Shown here one piece after another: positions 11,899 through 24,274 of a DNA stretch of 64,000 nucleotides (position 1 is its first letter; the number at the start of each line of letters is the position of its first letter). Below the pieces are notes generated by a model that did not search any database, was not told the origin of the DNA, and was given only the letters and a program-made list of their open reading frames with translations. The stretch lies in contig RHPI01001168.1 of assembly GCA_009103225.1 (NCBI GenBank), positions 508,933-572,932 on the forward strand, in the 5' to 3' direction. This DNA is from Chlorokybus atmophyticus (taxonomy: Eukaryota; Streptophyta; Chlorokybophyceae; Chlorokybales; Chlorokybaceae). A program made the translations under genes and the position numbers.

Positions 11899-12760
11899 AA
11901 AACGGCAGCCAAGTGCAGCTCAGCAACCACAGCAACAGCACTCCCCCAAGACACCAAAATGACCTCTACCACGACCGTTGCGCCGACCACAAGCGCACAA
12001 ACAACACCACTGCCGCCTCCCCTCCCGCCCAAACACCCGCCCCAAAACTTGGCCCGCCTCCTGGCCAGCTGGCCGCCAAAAACCAGTAACTTAACGGGGA
12101 ATGCGGTCTGTTTTTCGCTGCTGACGGCCGCGACGCGCAAACCTACACGGTCAGTGCGGATGCGCGCAGCCTTAGGATGGACAGGTGTCTATCAATGGTC
12201 GTTGGATGCGCGGACTATTTTTTCTAGCGCGGTTAAGTGACTGCGCCAATGGTGCTCGTCGCCCCCGCGGCCTGGATAACGCTCACAATGTGCGCGCAAC
12301 TGGCTGGCGTTTGGGCTGCAGCTGCTTCCCTCACGATGTTAGCCATTTGGCAACATTCGTTACGAGCAAGCCGGTGTTCATGTGTTCATGTGTTTCAAAA
12401 TCTTGTTGTTCACTTATGTATGGGCATCGCAGTTTACACTGTGTAAGGGTGACAATCGGGCCATTCACCATGGCTCATTCTCAATTACCGCCCATGCCAT
12501 GATGCAGGAGGAGCCGGCGAGCCAAGCTGCGGAGTGGCGTAGAAGCGCCTGCTATAGTAACAGGCGATCTGTGGAGCACGTAGCCCATTCGTCTGTGTTC
12601 TGTCCACGGAGCTTCTTCTGCCTGCCTTAACCCACTCAACGGTCACATGGCTTGAATCGCATGCGTGCCAATCATGCAATGTGCCACTACTACTACTAGC
12701 GCAACTTTGGCCTCGCGAGCCAGTTGCGACACGGGCAAGCATTGGGTTGCATCACGCCTT
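11899..12760. other. Upstream region of the M23 gene, no gene recognised
   Basis: Only short open frames of odd composition are present. The stretch probably holds the promoter and 5' UTR of the minus-strand M23 gene, but no motif could be pinned down. Confidence 0.3.
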
Positions 12761-14379
12761 AGAGCCACAACGGACCAACCCGAGTTTTAGGGCCCGCAGC
12801 TCGTGTAAAACCTCGTATGACCCTGAAATGCGAACGCGTCACGGTTTTAGGGATGAGTTTTGGATCGAGCCACGTAAACCTCGTACCATTTTTGTAAAAC
12901 TCCTAAAATGCACAGTTAGTGAGGAAAAGTAAATCACCATTGGGGTTGCGCGCATTTCATGAGCTCCCGCCCTTTCCGCCTCCGTTTCATCACGCCTCTG
13001 TCTCATAGCTCAAAGCCCCTGCCGCCGTTGCTGACGGCGGCCACATACATAAACAGAAACAGAAACAGAAACATGTACTTATACATATACACTTACATGT
13101 ATACACAAATGCATGTGACACATATATACACGTATACATACATATATATGCAAATGCATGTAAATATATATATATACACATATATATGTAAATAGACATC
13201 GTTGTATGTTCATGTCAATTGGCTGTGTATATACATGTTATGTGTATACATATATGTAATTATGTATGTACTTATATACATGTATGGATATATATCTACA
13301 TTTATTGATATATTTGTATGCAAGTATATAGAATCACTCATAGCATAACTTATACATATACATATTGATGAACATGAACATATATGTTATGCTATACATA
13401 TTTGTATATTCGAATATGTACTTATACTATAGTTATATGTGTATATTTTTATGTATATGTCTATTACATGTACATGTATATAAATGCATGTATGACACAT
13501 AATTATACATATAAAGATATGTAAGTATACATGTTTGAAAATCTATGATGTACATATAGCATGTACATAACATGTAACATGTATATGTAGTATATATATT
13601 TATCTGTACTCTTACAGGTACAATCGATATATATATATATACATATATATGTAAATATAATTACATATGTTGTACATATACATATATATGTATCCATACA
13701 TATGTATCAATGTATATAGCCATGTGTAAGATATGAATATGCATGTATATACACATATATATATATATATACATAAACATATGCATATATTGATATATAT
13801 ACATGTGTGATGATTATGTTGCTGTTCATGCATGCGATATACACATGTACATACATGTACACATATATATACACACATGTACACATATGTGTGTACATGT
13901 GTGTGTATGTACACACACATATGTGTACATGTGTGTGTATGTACACACACATATGTTTTGTGTGTGTGTGTATATATAAACATATATGGTTGTGCACACA
14001 TACAGATATTATATGATATTTCTGTGAATATATGTATAATGTATATACATATAAATATATATGTATATACACATATGATGACCACATGTGTGCGTATATT
14101 TATGTGACTTAATTTGTGCAGCTGTACATACATATAAAGATGTATAGACGTCTTAACATACACATGTGCCCACGCCGCCGCCACCTTAATAAGTAGTATG
14201 AACGCTTGTTGCTCTTGGGGAGGCACTCGTGAGATGCCGCTCCCCGCCAATCGCAACATTTTGGCCCTAAAACTTTCGGGTCGTTTGCGGTTTAGGGCCC
14301 GACCAGTTTTAGGGCTTGAAATCAGGTTTTAAAATCACCCAAAAACTTTCGGCACCAAAACCCGGTCCGTTGTGGCTTC
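12761..14379. mobile_element. Non-autonomous TIR element with AT-rich microsatellite core
   Basis: The ends are inverted: GAGCCACAACGGACC near 12762 and its complement GGTCCGTTGTGGCTTC near 14364-14379. Both ends then carry TTTTAGGGCC-type sequence inside the termini (12785-12910 and 14260-14340). A TA dinucleotide abuts each end, compatible with a TA target duplication of the Tc1/mariner-pogo kind. No transposase is inside. 13050-14160 is almost wholly TATA, CATATA and TGTACATG repeats. Apparent Tyr/Ile/Cys-rich open frames there are repeat by-products. Confidence 0.6.
13050..14160. repeat. AT-rich (TA)n/(CA)n/(TG)n microsatellite tract
   Basis: About 1.1 kb of interleaved ATATAT, ACATAT and TGTGTG runs with many short palindromes such as TGTACATG and CATATATG. 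It forms the interior of the TIR element at 12761-14379. Confidence 0.8.
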
Positions 14380-16679
14380 TACTTGTGACAAGTGAGCGTC
14401 ATTGATGTGTCTGCAGCAGCCATCGACGGTAGTGGTCGCGACTCGCAAATGCAGCTTCAAAAACTTCTTGCGTGATGCGTGACTGAAGTTGTGCGTGAGA
14501 AGTCTGCACCAAGTTACGGTCCAGCTGCCACGTGCTCTGCTGCCACGCTTGCTGCAAGTTCTTGCCCCGTTGCTGTATCAGCCATGCAATAAATGCTTGT
14601 AACGTGTCAGCTCACATCAAATAGGTGTATTGAAGCACTCCTCTCACGCATCATGTTGCGTCAACGACATTACACATAGCATGCGTAAGTTTGTGTACGG
14701 TGCACACACATGAAGGTCAACCTAGCAGATACTTGACAAGTAACTTCCTTGCAGCATGCATTTTCAATGGCAATATTTAATGGGGAAAAAATTGGGGTTG
14801 CAATTGCATAGCATCATTGAGCTTTTCACCTCCACCGTTTTTCAAGCCTTAATTTGCACTTTTGGCCCCTACGTAAACTCGAACCTTATATATCCTCAAA
14901 CTGGCTTTTTGTCTTCATGTGCAACCAATGGGACCGGTTATTCAACATAGCATGGCAGAGCAGATTGCATTATTACTCATAAGGCAACAAACAAGCAACA
15001 TACCACACAAAGCAAAGACACGGGGTGGGGGGCCAATTATGCCAGCTATATGTGCGCTATGTAGGAACGCAAATGAATAGGGGAGGGGAGGGAGCAGCAA
15101 GCAGTAGAGCAAGAGTTGGGGATAACCTGCCAGCATCGCGCAGCAACGCATGCGTCTCTGCCGCACAGGCTGTTCTTCTCCCCCCGCCCCCCCTCCTGCC
15201 CTACTGCTTTCTTATCTAGCCTACATGCCTGCTTATTGCGTGCTTGATTGTTGTGCGCTAATGTTACGCACTCGTGTCTATCCTTTATGTTGATTGCTAA
15301 GCGCCACTCTGTGCCCGCTCATGAATCTTAATGCCAATGTAAATTTCAAGGCTTGCATGTGTGCATTATTAGTTGCATGGCTTTACTCTATATGTATGCT
15401 GTTTTGTGTTTACCATGTACCAAAGATTGTGTTTGGGTGGTCACGGTGCATTTACGTTACCCTATTGAGCAAAATGAGTATACTTGTCATCAGAAAAAAT
15501 TTGCATACGTCAACGTCGCAATGCCGCTGCCCTACCTACAGTCGGACCATGTATGACGGCCAGTCCACATTGTCACCAGCAGTCAGCTAGTCAGGTACCA
15601 ACCGTCCGATGCCCATTATTGGCCACTGACGGCGGACTGCCTTCGTGACCTGCTGTTTGCGGCGCCGACCTGAGACGGACTGACAGTCGACCGTAGTTTT
15701 GCACGGGCGACTAATGGTGACTGAGTGGTAACCTTGAGATACCTGAAAACTAAGTTGGTTAGCTACAAGGTAGATTATGGTGACGGAGCGGATTGTTGGG
15801 TACTTGAAAACTTGGTTAGTGAGCTTGAAGGCGACTTATGCAAACAACACAGTACCTTTTAGCTACGGGAAACATCAACAAATTAGCCAACAACGGACTG
15901 AAGGTACCAACGGGGTACCTGGAGTTTAACTGTTCAAGCCTTTGGTTGGCGAGCAGGTGGTTGATGGTAACAAACCGTTCATAGTCACATGCCTTAATGA
16001 GCGGCGCAGTTAGCGGTCAGTCTATTATTGGCAAAGTACAGTCTACCCTTGCTAAGAGCATACTGTTTGTCCCCAGCAATCGTATGCTCTTGGCGAGGTT
16101 ATGCTCGTGGCGTTTAAGAGAATAACTTGCTCTTAGATGTCAAGAGCTTATTTACGCTATTAAAACGGTTTTGCAGCAAAAACATGTATAAATAAAACTT
16201 TGTGAGTTATTGTGCTGGCTAATGCATGTTCAATCAATTGCTTACTTGAGAAGCATGTAAAAGCACATACAAAATTAATGAAACTCAATTATTATATGTG
16301 TGATGCAGTGATCAAATGCCCTTTATGCATGTGTCTGCATGCTCGATTTATTGGTTTATACACTTTTTAAAGTTATTGCTGGTGTTTTTCAATGTAAGAC
16401 ATGCGCATGAACTCATGTATGCGCTACTCGCGCATTAAACACCATGAGCAAGTCACATGTTTACAATACACAAGTCAACAACCTAAACATACCACACTAA
16501 TCATCAACTATCAAAGGGTGTTCGGCCGTCGCACTGCTAGTTGCCACATGCAATGCCGACGCGTCAGTGGTCAAGACATGAAAGAACTCATGTGCAACTC
16601 ATGTGTTAACACTGCATGCGTACACACCGTCATCATCCGCATTAGAGTCGTCCTTTGGTGGGCTCAGTGCCCCGACATT
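14380..16679. other. Intergenic DNA with a 64-bp tandem repeat
   Basis: No gene is recognised. At about 15712-15840 a unit of roughly 64 bp (TGGTGAC...ACCT/ACTTGAAAAC...TTGGTTAG) occurs twice with substitutions. This GACTGAC/GGTAACC-rich style is like the subterminal repeats of the transposons in this window, so 15590-16050 may be an end of another element. 16200-16400 is AT-rich and plain. Confidence 0.35.
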
Positions 16680-18280
16680 CAATAAAAAACTTCGTCACTC
16701 TGGCTCGCTTCGGTGGGAAATGTTTCATCGACCTCGACGAACTCAGCGGCAGGCAGCATATCAACACGCGGGATGGGCAGCGCTGCATCATGTCGCCCAT
16801 GTCGTGTATCACCGCCTCAATGATGCAATCGCTTTCGGGGGGATTGGTGGCATACCATTCAGCAGGGGTAATGCCAGTCTTCCTCCAGCAATTGGAGATG
16901 GGTCGTGCCGCTCAGCTCCTGCCACACCTCGCGATTCCACATAATGGCGTCGCGATCTGTACCTTGATTTTGCTCAAGCGGAGGGTGGGGTCGGCGTCAA
17001 ATTGCTGAAGAAGGTGCTACACAAGCTTCCTTTTGTACCTGCACATGAAGAGCAACAACAACATCATCAATAGCATTACAATCTCTAACAAACATGGGGG
17101 TCCTAGGGGTCGGCCCCTCAGCCCAAAAATGTTTCACATCTTATTAAAATTAACAGCTCTGTTTGTTTCGAAACAGTGCACTGTCACTCACCTGGCCTTG
17201 AATGCGACGATGATGCCAGCGTCTTAAGGTTGCACTTTGGAAGTGGTGTTGGCCGGGAAAATCAGACACTTGATGTTGCTCAACTCCAGCGTTCGGAAGC
17301 CTTCTTCCATGCCATGTTCGGCATATGTGTAGGCATGTGTTGAGGAGTTGTTATAGTAGCAAGACGTGTCTGTTTTGTAGCTTCATGTACAGGTTGAAGG
17401 CACACAATCATTGGCTGAAAACCTATTGCACATAATACATATCAATAAGTTGCATGTGCGGTTGCAGTTGTAACCACACGAGACACTTACTTGTGAGTTC
17501 ATCCAAGCTTTCTTGTTATAGTCGTAGTCCACGCCAATGTGGATTGGCGTCCAGGGTCTGCCAAAGGATTTGGGACGCTTGTATGTGCCGATGATGAGGA
17601 TGGGCGCTTCTCAAAGCCATCAGCATTAACATATAGGACTGCTGTAATCCCATCTTTCTCTTTTTCCCCCCTTTAGCTTCCTCCGTTGCAGTAAACAGAA
17701 TACGACACGGGCATGCTCTATATAATACTCCACTCTCATCCACGTTCCACACATCAACTATGCGGTATTTACCTATAATAAGAGGCAACCTACTACGGGC
17801 TGCATCCACACCCTCCTCGTCTGCATCCTTTGGTTCACCATCCAAAGTTTTTGCAGCAATGCCATGTCGCTTTTTAAAACGGTAAACCCAACCATGTGAA
17901 GCATTGAACCCCTCTATGCTCAGCTTGCTAGCAAAGTCTCTTGCTTTCTCCATCAACATGCCATCAGTTATCAATGCGTTGCGTGCTCTGGCCTGGTCAA
18001 ACCACGCATACAGTCCATCCTCCAACTTAGAGTGAGCGGCAACCCGCATCCTCTTATGCTTGGCAACATGCTTGCCACCCGACGTCAACACATTAGCTGT
18101 GTGTTGTCGCTGTTTGCCAAGGAGTTTTGAGAGAGAACTCTGTTTGATGATGATCTTGAGCTCGATTTCGATAAGGGCAATCAACTTTGCTTGTTTGAGT
18201 CCTTAATGGGCGTCACATAACTCAGTGATGCGTTGCTTGTCCGTTATGGAAAGGTTCTCACGCTTGAGTCGTGAAGCCAT
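16680..18280 (-). pseudogene. Tigger/pogo-type (CENP-B-like) DNA transposase, broken
   Basis: On the minus strand an ATG at 18280 begins MASRLKRENLS, the helix-turn-helix region. A CENP-B/Tc5 type DNA-binding segment follows (KLEDGLYAWFDQARARN, FNASHGWVYRFKKRHGI). The first DDE aspartate block WNVDESG lies near 17745. Then come NADGFEKRP, IIGTYKRP, KKAWMNSQ, a degenerate NSSTH in place of the usual DNxxxH, FPANTTSKVQP, and a C-terminal domain ending DEVFY near 16683. Damage includes an in-frame TAA at 18203-18205, frameshifts near 17665 and 17600, a TAA in the QPLD motif and a TAG in the following exon. Two introns remain recognisable. It is not functional. The element's own termini were not located. 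Confidence 0.8.
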
Positions 18281-18654
18281 GACAACCTACAACCACCACA
18301 TACTTATTGTTATTGAGTGACTCAGTGACTACACATCTGCATTGCATGCACTATGCATGCACTGTGTTTATGCGTGTGTCCGCAAAACCCTGATCTGCTT
18401 GTCGCTTGGGTCGGCCACATGCCTGCTCCAGCAGCCGCTACCAGTCGCTGCCTATGTCAGCGCCATGCCCAACTACCCTATCCAGCTTGCCGCCGTTCTC
18501 TCCGCTGCGGTGGCGGCGCATCAGAAGATTGCTCTGCTCGCCGCCGCTGCCCATGCCGTCGACGGCGGCGGCAATGCTAAGGCACAACATACAGTGTGCT
18601 GCATGCTCCCATCACGCGCAGCGCCCATCGCGCCTATCACGCCCATCACGCCCT

Positions 18655-18950
18655 CGTCGCAAACTTTACACGGTGACTGACTAAGGACTGAGGGACTGAC
18701 TGGTGCCTGAGCCTGCCTGAGCCTGCCTGTTGCTGCCTGAAATATTACTTTTGGACTGTTGGGTTTGCCGTTGGCTTAAGTGGACTGACGCAGACGGCCG
18801 CGGGCCGAAAGTGGTTGTCAGTGGCACTAACCGGCCGAGAGTTGTCAACCAGTTACCCTTTGGTCGATGTGCACAGACGGCCGTTGACCGGTAGTTACGG
18901 ACAGCTGACAGCAATAGCCGGCAGTTTCTTTGCCGTTACACTGCTGTTAA
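18655..18950. repeat. A-type terminal and subterminal repeat region of the large transposon
   Basis: Terminal CGTCGCAAA, then GTGACTGACTAAGGACTGAGG, repeated GCCTGAGCCTGCCTG units, and two GACGGCCG blocks near 18793 and 18877. The same arrangement occurs at 61945-62030 and, inverted, at 61210-61294. Confidence 0.7.
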
Positions 18951-19216
18951 TATGTGACCCTTGCCATTTGAAAAAAGTTGGCAATTCTTGCCGTAAGCCA
19001 ACACTAACATGCCATGCAGCTTGTACAAACCTTGGACTGATTGTTTGGTCTTGCACCTAAAAGCCCACAATATATACAATGTACGGGCAGTGGTGAGAGT
19101 ATGTCCACTTACAACTGAGCAGCCGACTTGCGCATGAACTATCCTATAACATTGAGTCTAGCTGTCGGACTTATGCGCAGCTTGTCAACCCGTGGTACCT
19201 GCCTCAGAACTCCTCC

Positions 19217-20072
19217 TCAAACCCCCTCCTCCTGTTCCTCCTCCGACGAGTCTTCTGCTTCAACGCCGGAGTCATCTTCATCCGCTGCCTCGCTCGCTGA
19301 CAGTACAGCGGCTACTTCGTCCTTCAGCTTGAATGTCAGCGCCTCGCCGTGCACGCGCATGCGCTTGATGGTCGCTTTGAGAGTGACCACCTGCATTTGG
19401 TAATGCTGTAAGAGTGGCGTGCTGCCAGAAGACTAGCCCATCAGCATACACACGCTTACCTCGTCTTCCGCTTTGTTGCACTCCGCCAGGCAGACAGTCA
19501 GCCTGCCGCGCTGCTCTTGGTTCACTCTGACCAACATGGCAATCTGCAAGCATACTGCTTAATTACCGCTGGAAACATTAAACTAGGTCATAGATTACCC
19601 GTTCGTTTGACTCCGCAGCTTCTCTTTTGCGACTTGTGAGCTCCCGCAAGTAGAAATAGGCTGTGCATTTGCGAGATTGGTCATGCTGTTCATGTGCATG
19701 ACACTGGAGGTTGTGCATGAGGTTGTGCATGTCGTATTGACAATGTATGTCAAGTGCAAGATACTTGAGGCTGTGCATGTGCAAGATAAAAGAACCATAG
19801 CATGTGGCATTGACAGTGCATCGTAGCCCACCTTGGTTATGCCAGTCTTGTTTCGTCCCTTCAATCATGTCGCCGTGGTCGCAGCTGCTGGTGGGTCGGA
19901 TTTTCTTCGAGGCAGTATTGTGGTGTGCCTTTGCCCACTCGGAGGGGGAGCCCTGTAAGATATCGCCCGAGTCACTGTTGTCATTGGATGTGCCCTTGGT
20001 AGTCTTGGTGGGGTTTGACACCGAGGACACCCCTCCGGCACCCTGCCCGCCCTGTGCGAACATGGAATTCAT
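19217..20072 (-). CDS. Transposon-borne coiled-coil protein with acidic tail
   Basis: Four exons: 20072-19832, 19660-19599, 19543-19460, 19390-19217. All junctions are GT-AG with matching phases, and introns are 171, 55 and 69 nt. It starts MNSMFAQGG (another Met lies three residues on) and gives about 186 residues. The first exon is Gly/Ser/Asp-rich with SEWAKAHHNTA. Exons 2-4 form a predicted coiled coil rich in Arg, Glu and Lys (RELTSRKREAAESNER, then IAMLVRVNQEQRGRL). The tail is very acidic (EDSSEEEQEEG). I do not recognise the family. It lies inside the large element, divergent from the transposase gene, with paired palindromes between them. Confidence 0.6.
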
Positions 20073-20253
20073 CCCGGACCTCGACCACAATGCCCACTAC
20101 GCCCCTGGCAGCGCCGCCAACGATCTTCCAAACGCCACATACCCTCGGCATCACGCCCCTGTAAGGGCATAGCTTGGCGGAGCTATCAATGGTGTTTTCA
20201 TGCGCAGGGGGACTGACATTGCCAGAGTTGTCAATGGTACGAACTGCCATTGC

Positions 20254-20295
20254 CATTGTACAAAGGTACCATTTCAATGGTACCTTTGTACAATG
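20254..20295. repeat. 20-bp-arm palindrome (GTACCATT family)
   Basis: Perfect inverted arms of 20 bp begin CATTGTACAAAGG and are separated by 2 nt. It sits between the coiled-coil gene and the transposase. A second palindrome with CGTACCATTATAATGGTACG at its core spans 20396-20431. Confidence 0.8.
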
Positions 20296-20395
20296 CCTAG
20301 ACCTTTTGGCAAAGGCATCTTCGTGCCATTGAAATGGTTCAATCAGAATGTATATGTATATAAAAATATCCAGAGACTCACCCTGGACGTGCAAT

Positions 20396-20431
20396 GGCTC
20401 GTTCGTACCATTATAATGGTACGACGGAGCC
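20396..20431. repeat. GTACCATT-family palindrome
   Basis: Near-perfect inverted repeat GGCTC...GAGCC centred on TTATAA, about 150 bp upstream of the transposase start. It may be part of a promoter or of the transposon's cis sequences; this is inference. Confidence 0.7.
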
Positions 20432-20581
20432 AGTGACTGGCGGCCAAGTTTCCCGCCTCTGGCATGCAAGGGTAGCGGTAGCGGTGGCGGTGGCGGCGGC
20501 GGCGGCGGCGGCGGGTGTGCGTGTTGCTGGATATGATGCAGGTTACATTGGCGACACCTGTGTCGACGTTAGTAGTGAGAT

Positions 20582-23364
20582 ATGGGAGTCCTTTGTCCGT
20601 ATTGCCACATGCGCTTCGCCACACGCAGCTCGGTCTACATGCACATTATTAGCAGCAGGGTGTGCAAGCAGATCAAGCTGTATGTCGGCCAGCGTCCATT
20701 ACAGTACGATGCGGGTCATGTTGAACCCGGGAGTTCAATCCAGGATGCTCACATGCTTGATGCTGAAGGATTCCTCCAGGAGACACACGCACAGCAGCAA
20801 CAGGAGGAGGAGGAAGTGAACGAGGGCTTTCGATGTGTGCGTGTGCCTGAGAAACCTGTGGCACGCCAACATGGAAGTGGAGGCGTCCCTTCGCACGCGT
20901 CGGAATCCAGGTGGTATGGCTCGGAGCATGCTCTTGCAGTGGCATTCGTGCAGTGCAACAACGGCCAAGGCCTGTCGGCCTCCGACATGGGGCGGATCAT
21001 CAAGTGCATCCGAAATGCACACTTCCTGACGGAAGAGCTCCAGTGGGAGACCGGTGTGCATGCGGCCAGCTACCTCCGGACCACGATTGCTTTCTCTCAG
21101 TCTGAGGTGTGTTCACGGTGTGCGGTGCATGTGCTTCAACCATCAGAGCCATGTCACATATGCACATGCGAGTGTGCTGCCGTATCAGAACTACGTGACG
21201 GCTGACCTGCGCAAGCCTGGAGACCCTGAGGATCAGGACATCTGCGTCACATATATGCCGGCCAAGGTCTGTGAAATGCAGTACCTAATGCAGTATCGAT
21301 GCAGTATCTATTCTGAGGCCAGCATAGTAAGTAATGCTCTTGGTCGGAGCAGGTATGGCTCGCGCGGTTGTATGGCAATCCACATGCCGCCAATGGCTTC
21401 AATCTCCAGTACACTGGTGACGAGCACAGCTTTGGCCATCCTTCCACGGGCGATTGGTGGAAGGATGTGGAGGTGGATTTGAGGAGAGAGGTGGGGGAAG
21501 CGTCCTACTTGGCGCCTGCCATTCTGTACAGTGACAAGACCACGCTGGACAGCGCGGGCAAGCGCTCTGGCTACCCTCTGATGGCATCGCTTGCCAACTA
21601 CAGTTGGGACATGTATGCTAGCAACATGGGGGTTGTTATGATAGCGCTTCTGCCGGTGGTTCACGCAGTGGCCGGGCATCCCACCTGGGCGCAGGGCAAG
21701 GAATCGTTCTCCATTCGGAAACGTGAGATTTTTCATGACGCTTTGAATGTAGTGTTAGGGGATGTGAAGCGGGCGAGTTGGGAAGGTCTGCAGCTTATCG
21801 ACCCGAATGGCATCGAGCGACGTGTGTTTCCCGCGCTTGCCAACTACATCAGCAATTTGCAGGTAGTGGGCATGAATGGTTGTAACCGGATGCAGCCCGC
21901 CAGCAAACAGTGCATGGAGGATGTTGTCATTAGAACATCTGAGTTTGTCGTGTTGTAGGAGACTGCCACACTCGCACGCACTGTGTCGGGCAACCAAACA
22001 CGACATCCTTGCGATGTTTGTCTCGTCACCAAATCAGATCTGTTGGGAATGGATGAGGACCGGGAATTGAGAACCGAGGCCTTCTACACACCAGCAATAC
22101 GTCAGCTGCGGGCGGACCTGCATAGCGGTGTTAGGAATGCACGCCAGACAGCCAAGGCTTTCAAAGAGCAGCACTCCATGCATGTCGAGGAGGTAATGGT
22201 CAAATTATCGGCATTCGTGAGGATGAATGGCTTTCCGTGAAACCAGGCAATGTGGTTTGGCAACAGAATGCACTGTGGGGTTGGCGACAGTCGCGGGTGC
22301 CGGGAGCTGACTGCTACTCTCGTCTTGCCCCTGACGCAATGCATGTGCTGGGAGGCATCATTGACCACCTGCTTGCTGCTGTGTACGACGCCGCGAAGGA
22401 ACGAATGCGTCCATCCACGAGACAGATTCTGCAGGCCAGGCACGTCTTTGGTGTTGCTTTTGTGTTGAACACAAAAGCCAACAACACGTGCTCACGAGCA
22501 GATGTGCACAGGCTGAATGCATGCAAGGCGACTCTGCGGGTTTCGCACTTCAAGGCACCCACAAGCACAGTAGATTTCTTCCTGTCCGACCACTCCTTTC
22601 AGGTGGTGGAGAAAGTGGCGGTGCTGCAGCTGCTGCCGGTCCTCGCAGACGGTTTGCTGCTCGACAGTGAGGGCAACGATTTCTTCACCATTGCTGCCGC
22701 ATCGCTTGCCCAGTGGAACAAGAAGTTGCTGAAGGCGCATGAACACACAAGAGAGACCCTGACCACAGCCGACAACGAGCTGGCTGCCTTCAAAGCTGCA
22801 GTGTTGCATCCGCTACTGTCGTCATATTCTGCACAGAAGTCAGGTTGGAAGATCGAGAAGATGCATCAGCTCACTCATTTTGGGCCGGCAATTGTCAGCA
22901 GTGGACACCCAGATTGGTTCAGCGCCAACCGCATGGAGCAGACGCACGCCCAAAATATCAAACGGTGGGCGCGTGGTGGCAACAACCGGGACTACCAGGC
23001 ACGTATCCTGAAGGCATGGAGCTGTGCGGAATATGTGAGAGAGGATGGCATGGTCGTGGATCCCGAGATGCGCTCGGTCATGGCGCAGGCGCGGCAGCAG
23101 TGCTGTAATGTCATGGAGAAGACGGACAAGTTGCTACGGATGGATGTGCTGACAAGGAGGGAGTCCAGCCCGTACTGGAGCGGATCTGCGCGTAGCCGCC
23201 AAGTCGCCTTGAAGACTCCATTTGCCGACAAGCTGCCTGCCACCCTGGACAGCTGGTTGAGGAGGGAACAACTGGAGTTGGCCGACGGGTGGCGTGCTGT
23301 TCGCGTGATGAACGGAGGCAGCGGTGTACATGACATCAGGAGTCAGCATGGCGCGCGCAACTGA
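20582..23364 (+). CDS. Plavaka-like DDE transposase with N-terminal zinc finger
   Basis: It begins MGVLCPYCHM, a C2HC zinc finger (CxxC, then H and C about 12 and 18 residues later), followed by a Gln/Glu-rich linker. Family motifs in order: WYGSEHALAVAF, YLRTTIAFSQSE, GDWWKDVE, the signature LYSDKTTLD near 21525, ANYSWDMYASN, HPTWAQGKE, a CDVC zinc knuckle near 22012, and NALWGWR...LAPDAMHVLGG...HL. A helical domain follows and the stop is at 23362-23364. Well supported introns are 21863-21958 and 22193-22266. Two earlier frame changes fit apparent introns of only about 40 nt (21107-21146) and 26 nt (21327-21352), which may instead be indels. So the copy may or may not be functional. The SDKT and PD(x)MH motifs are those of Plavaka-class transposases known mostly from fungi. 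Confidence 0.75.
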
Positions 23365-23502
23365 GATGTTCCATGGGCGGCCTTGGTTCTCTACACTTGA
23401 GTTGGAAGGTGATGAGGACGGTGTGAATGTGACGTGGTGGGCTCAGGCACTCCTTTTTCTGCGCGTGGTGGTGTGGGGTGGTAGCGGCGAGCGCGTGTGG
23501 AA

Positions 23503-24274
23503 NNNNNNNNNNNNNNNNNNNNNNNNNNNNNNNNNNNNNNNNNNNNNNNNNNNNNNNNNNNNNNNNNNNNNNNNNNNNNNNNNNNNNNNNNNNNNNNNNN
23601 NNNNNNNNNNNNNNNNNNNNNNNNNNNNNNNNNNNNNNNNNNNNNNNNNNNNNNNNNNNNNNNNNNNNNNNNNNNNNNNNNNNNNNNNNNNNNNNNNNNN
23701 NNNNNNNNNNNNNNNNNNNNNNNNNNNNNNNNNNNNNNNNNNNNNNNNNNNNNNNNNNNNNNNNNNNNNNNNNNNNNNNNNNNNNNNNNNNNNNNNNNNN
23801 NNNNNNNNNNNNNNNNNNNNNNNNNNNNNNNNNNNNNNNNNNNNNNNNNNNNNNNNNNNNNNNNNNNNNNNNNNNNNNNNNNNNNNNNNNNNNNNNNNNN
23901 NNNNNNNNNNNNNNNNNNNNNNNNNNNNNNNNNNNNNNNNNNNNNNNNNNNNNNNNNNNNNNNNNNNNNNNNNNNNNNNNNNNNNNNNNNNNNNNNNNNN
24001 NNNNNNNNNNNNNNNNNNNNNNNNNNNNNNNNNNNNNNNNNNNNNNNNNNNNNNNNNNNNNNNNNNNNNNNNNNNNNNNNNNNNNNNNNNNNNNNNNNNN
24101 NNNNNNNNNNNNNNNNNNNNNNNNNNNNNNNNNNNNNNNNNNNNNNNNNNNNNNNNNNNNNNNNNNNNNNNNNNNNNNNNNNNNNNNNNNNNNNNNNNNN
24201 NNNNNNNNNNNNNNNNNNNNNNNNNNNNNNNNNNNNNNNNNNNNNNNNNNNNNNNNNNNNNNNNNNNNNNNNNN
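23503..24274. other. Assembly gap (N run)
   Basis: 772 undefined bases. The gap falls between the 3' end of the transposase and the 3' end of the convergent zinc-finger/Tudor gene, so that gene's C-terminus is missing. Long open frames crossing it are artefacts. Confidence 0.99.

Noticed and set aside
13503-14259. Tyr/Ile/Cys-rich open frames up to 215 codons
   Set aside because: They lie in TATA/CATA/TGTA microsatellite and are open only because the repeat lacks stops.
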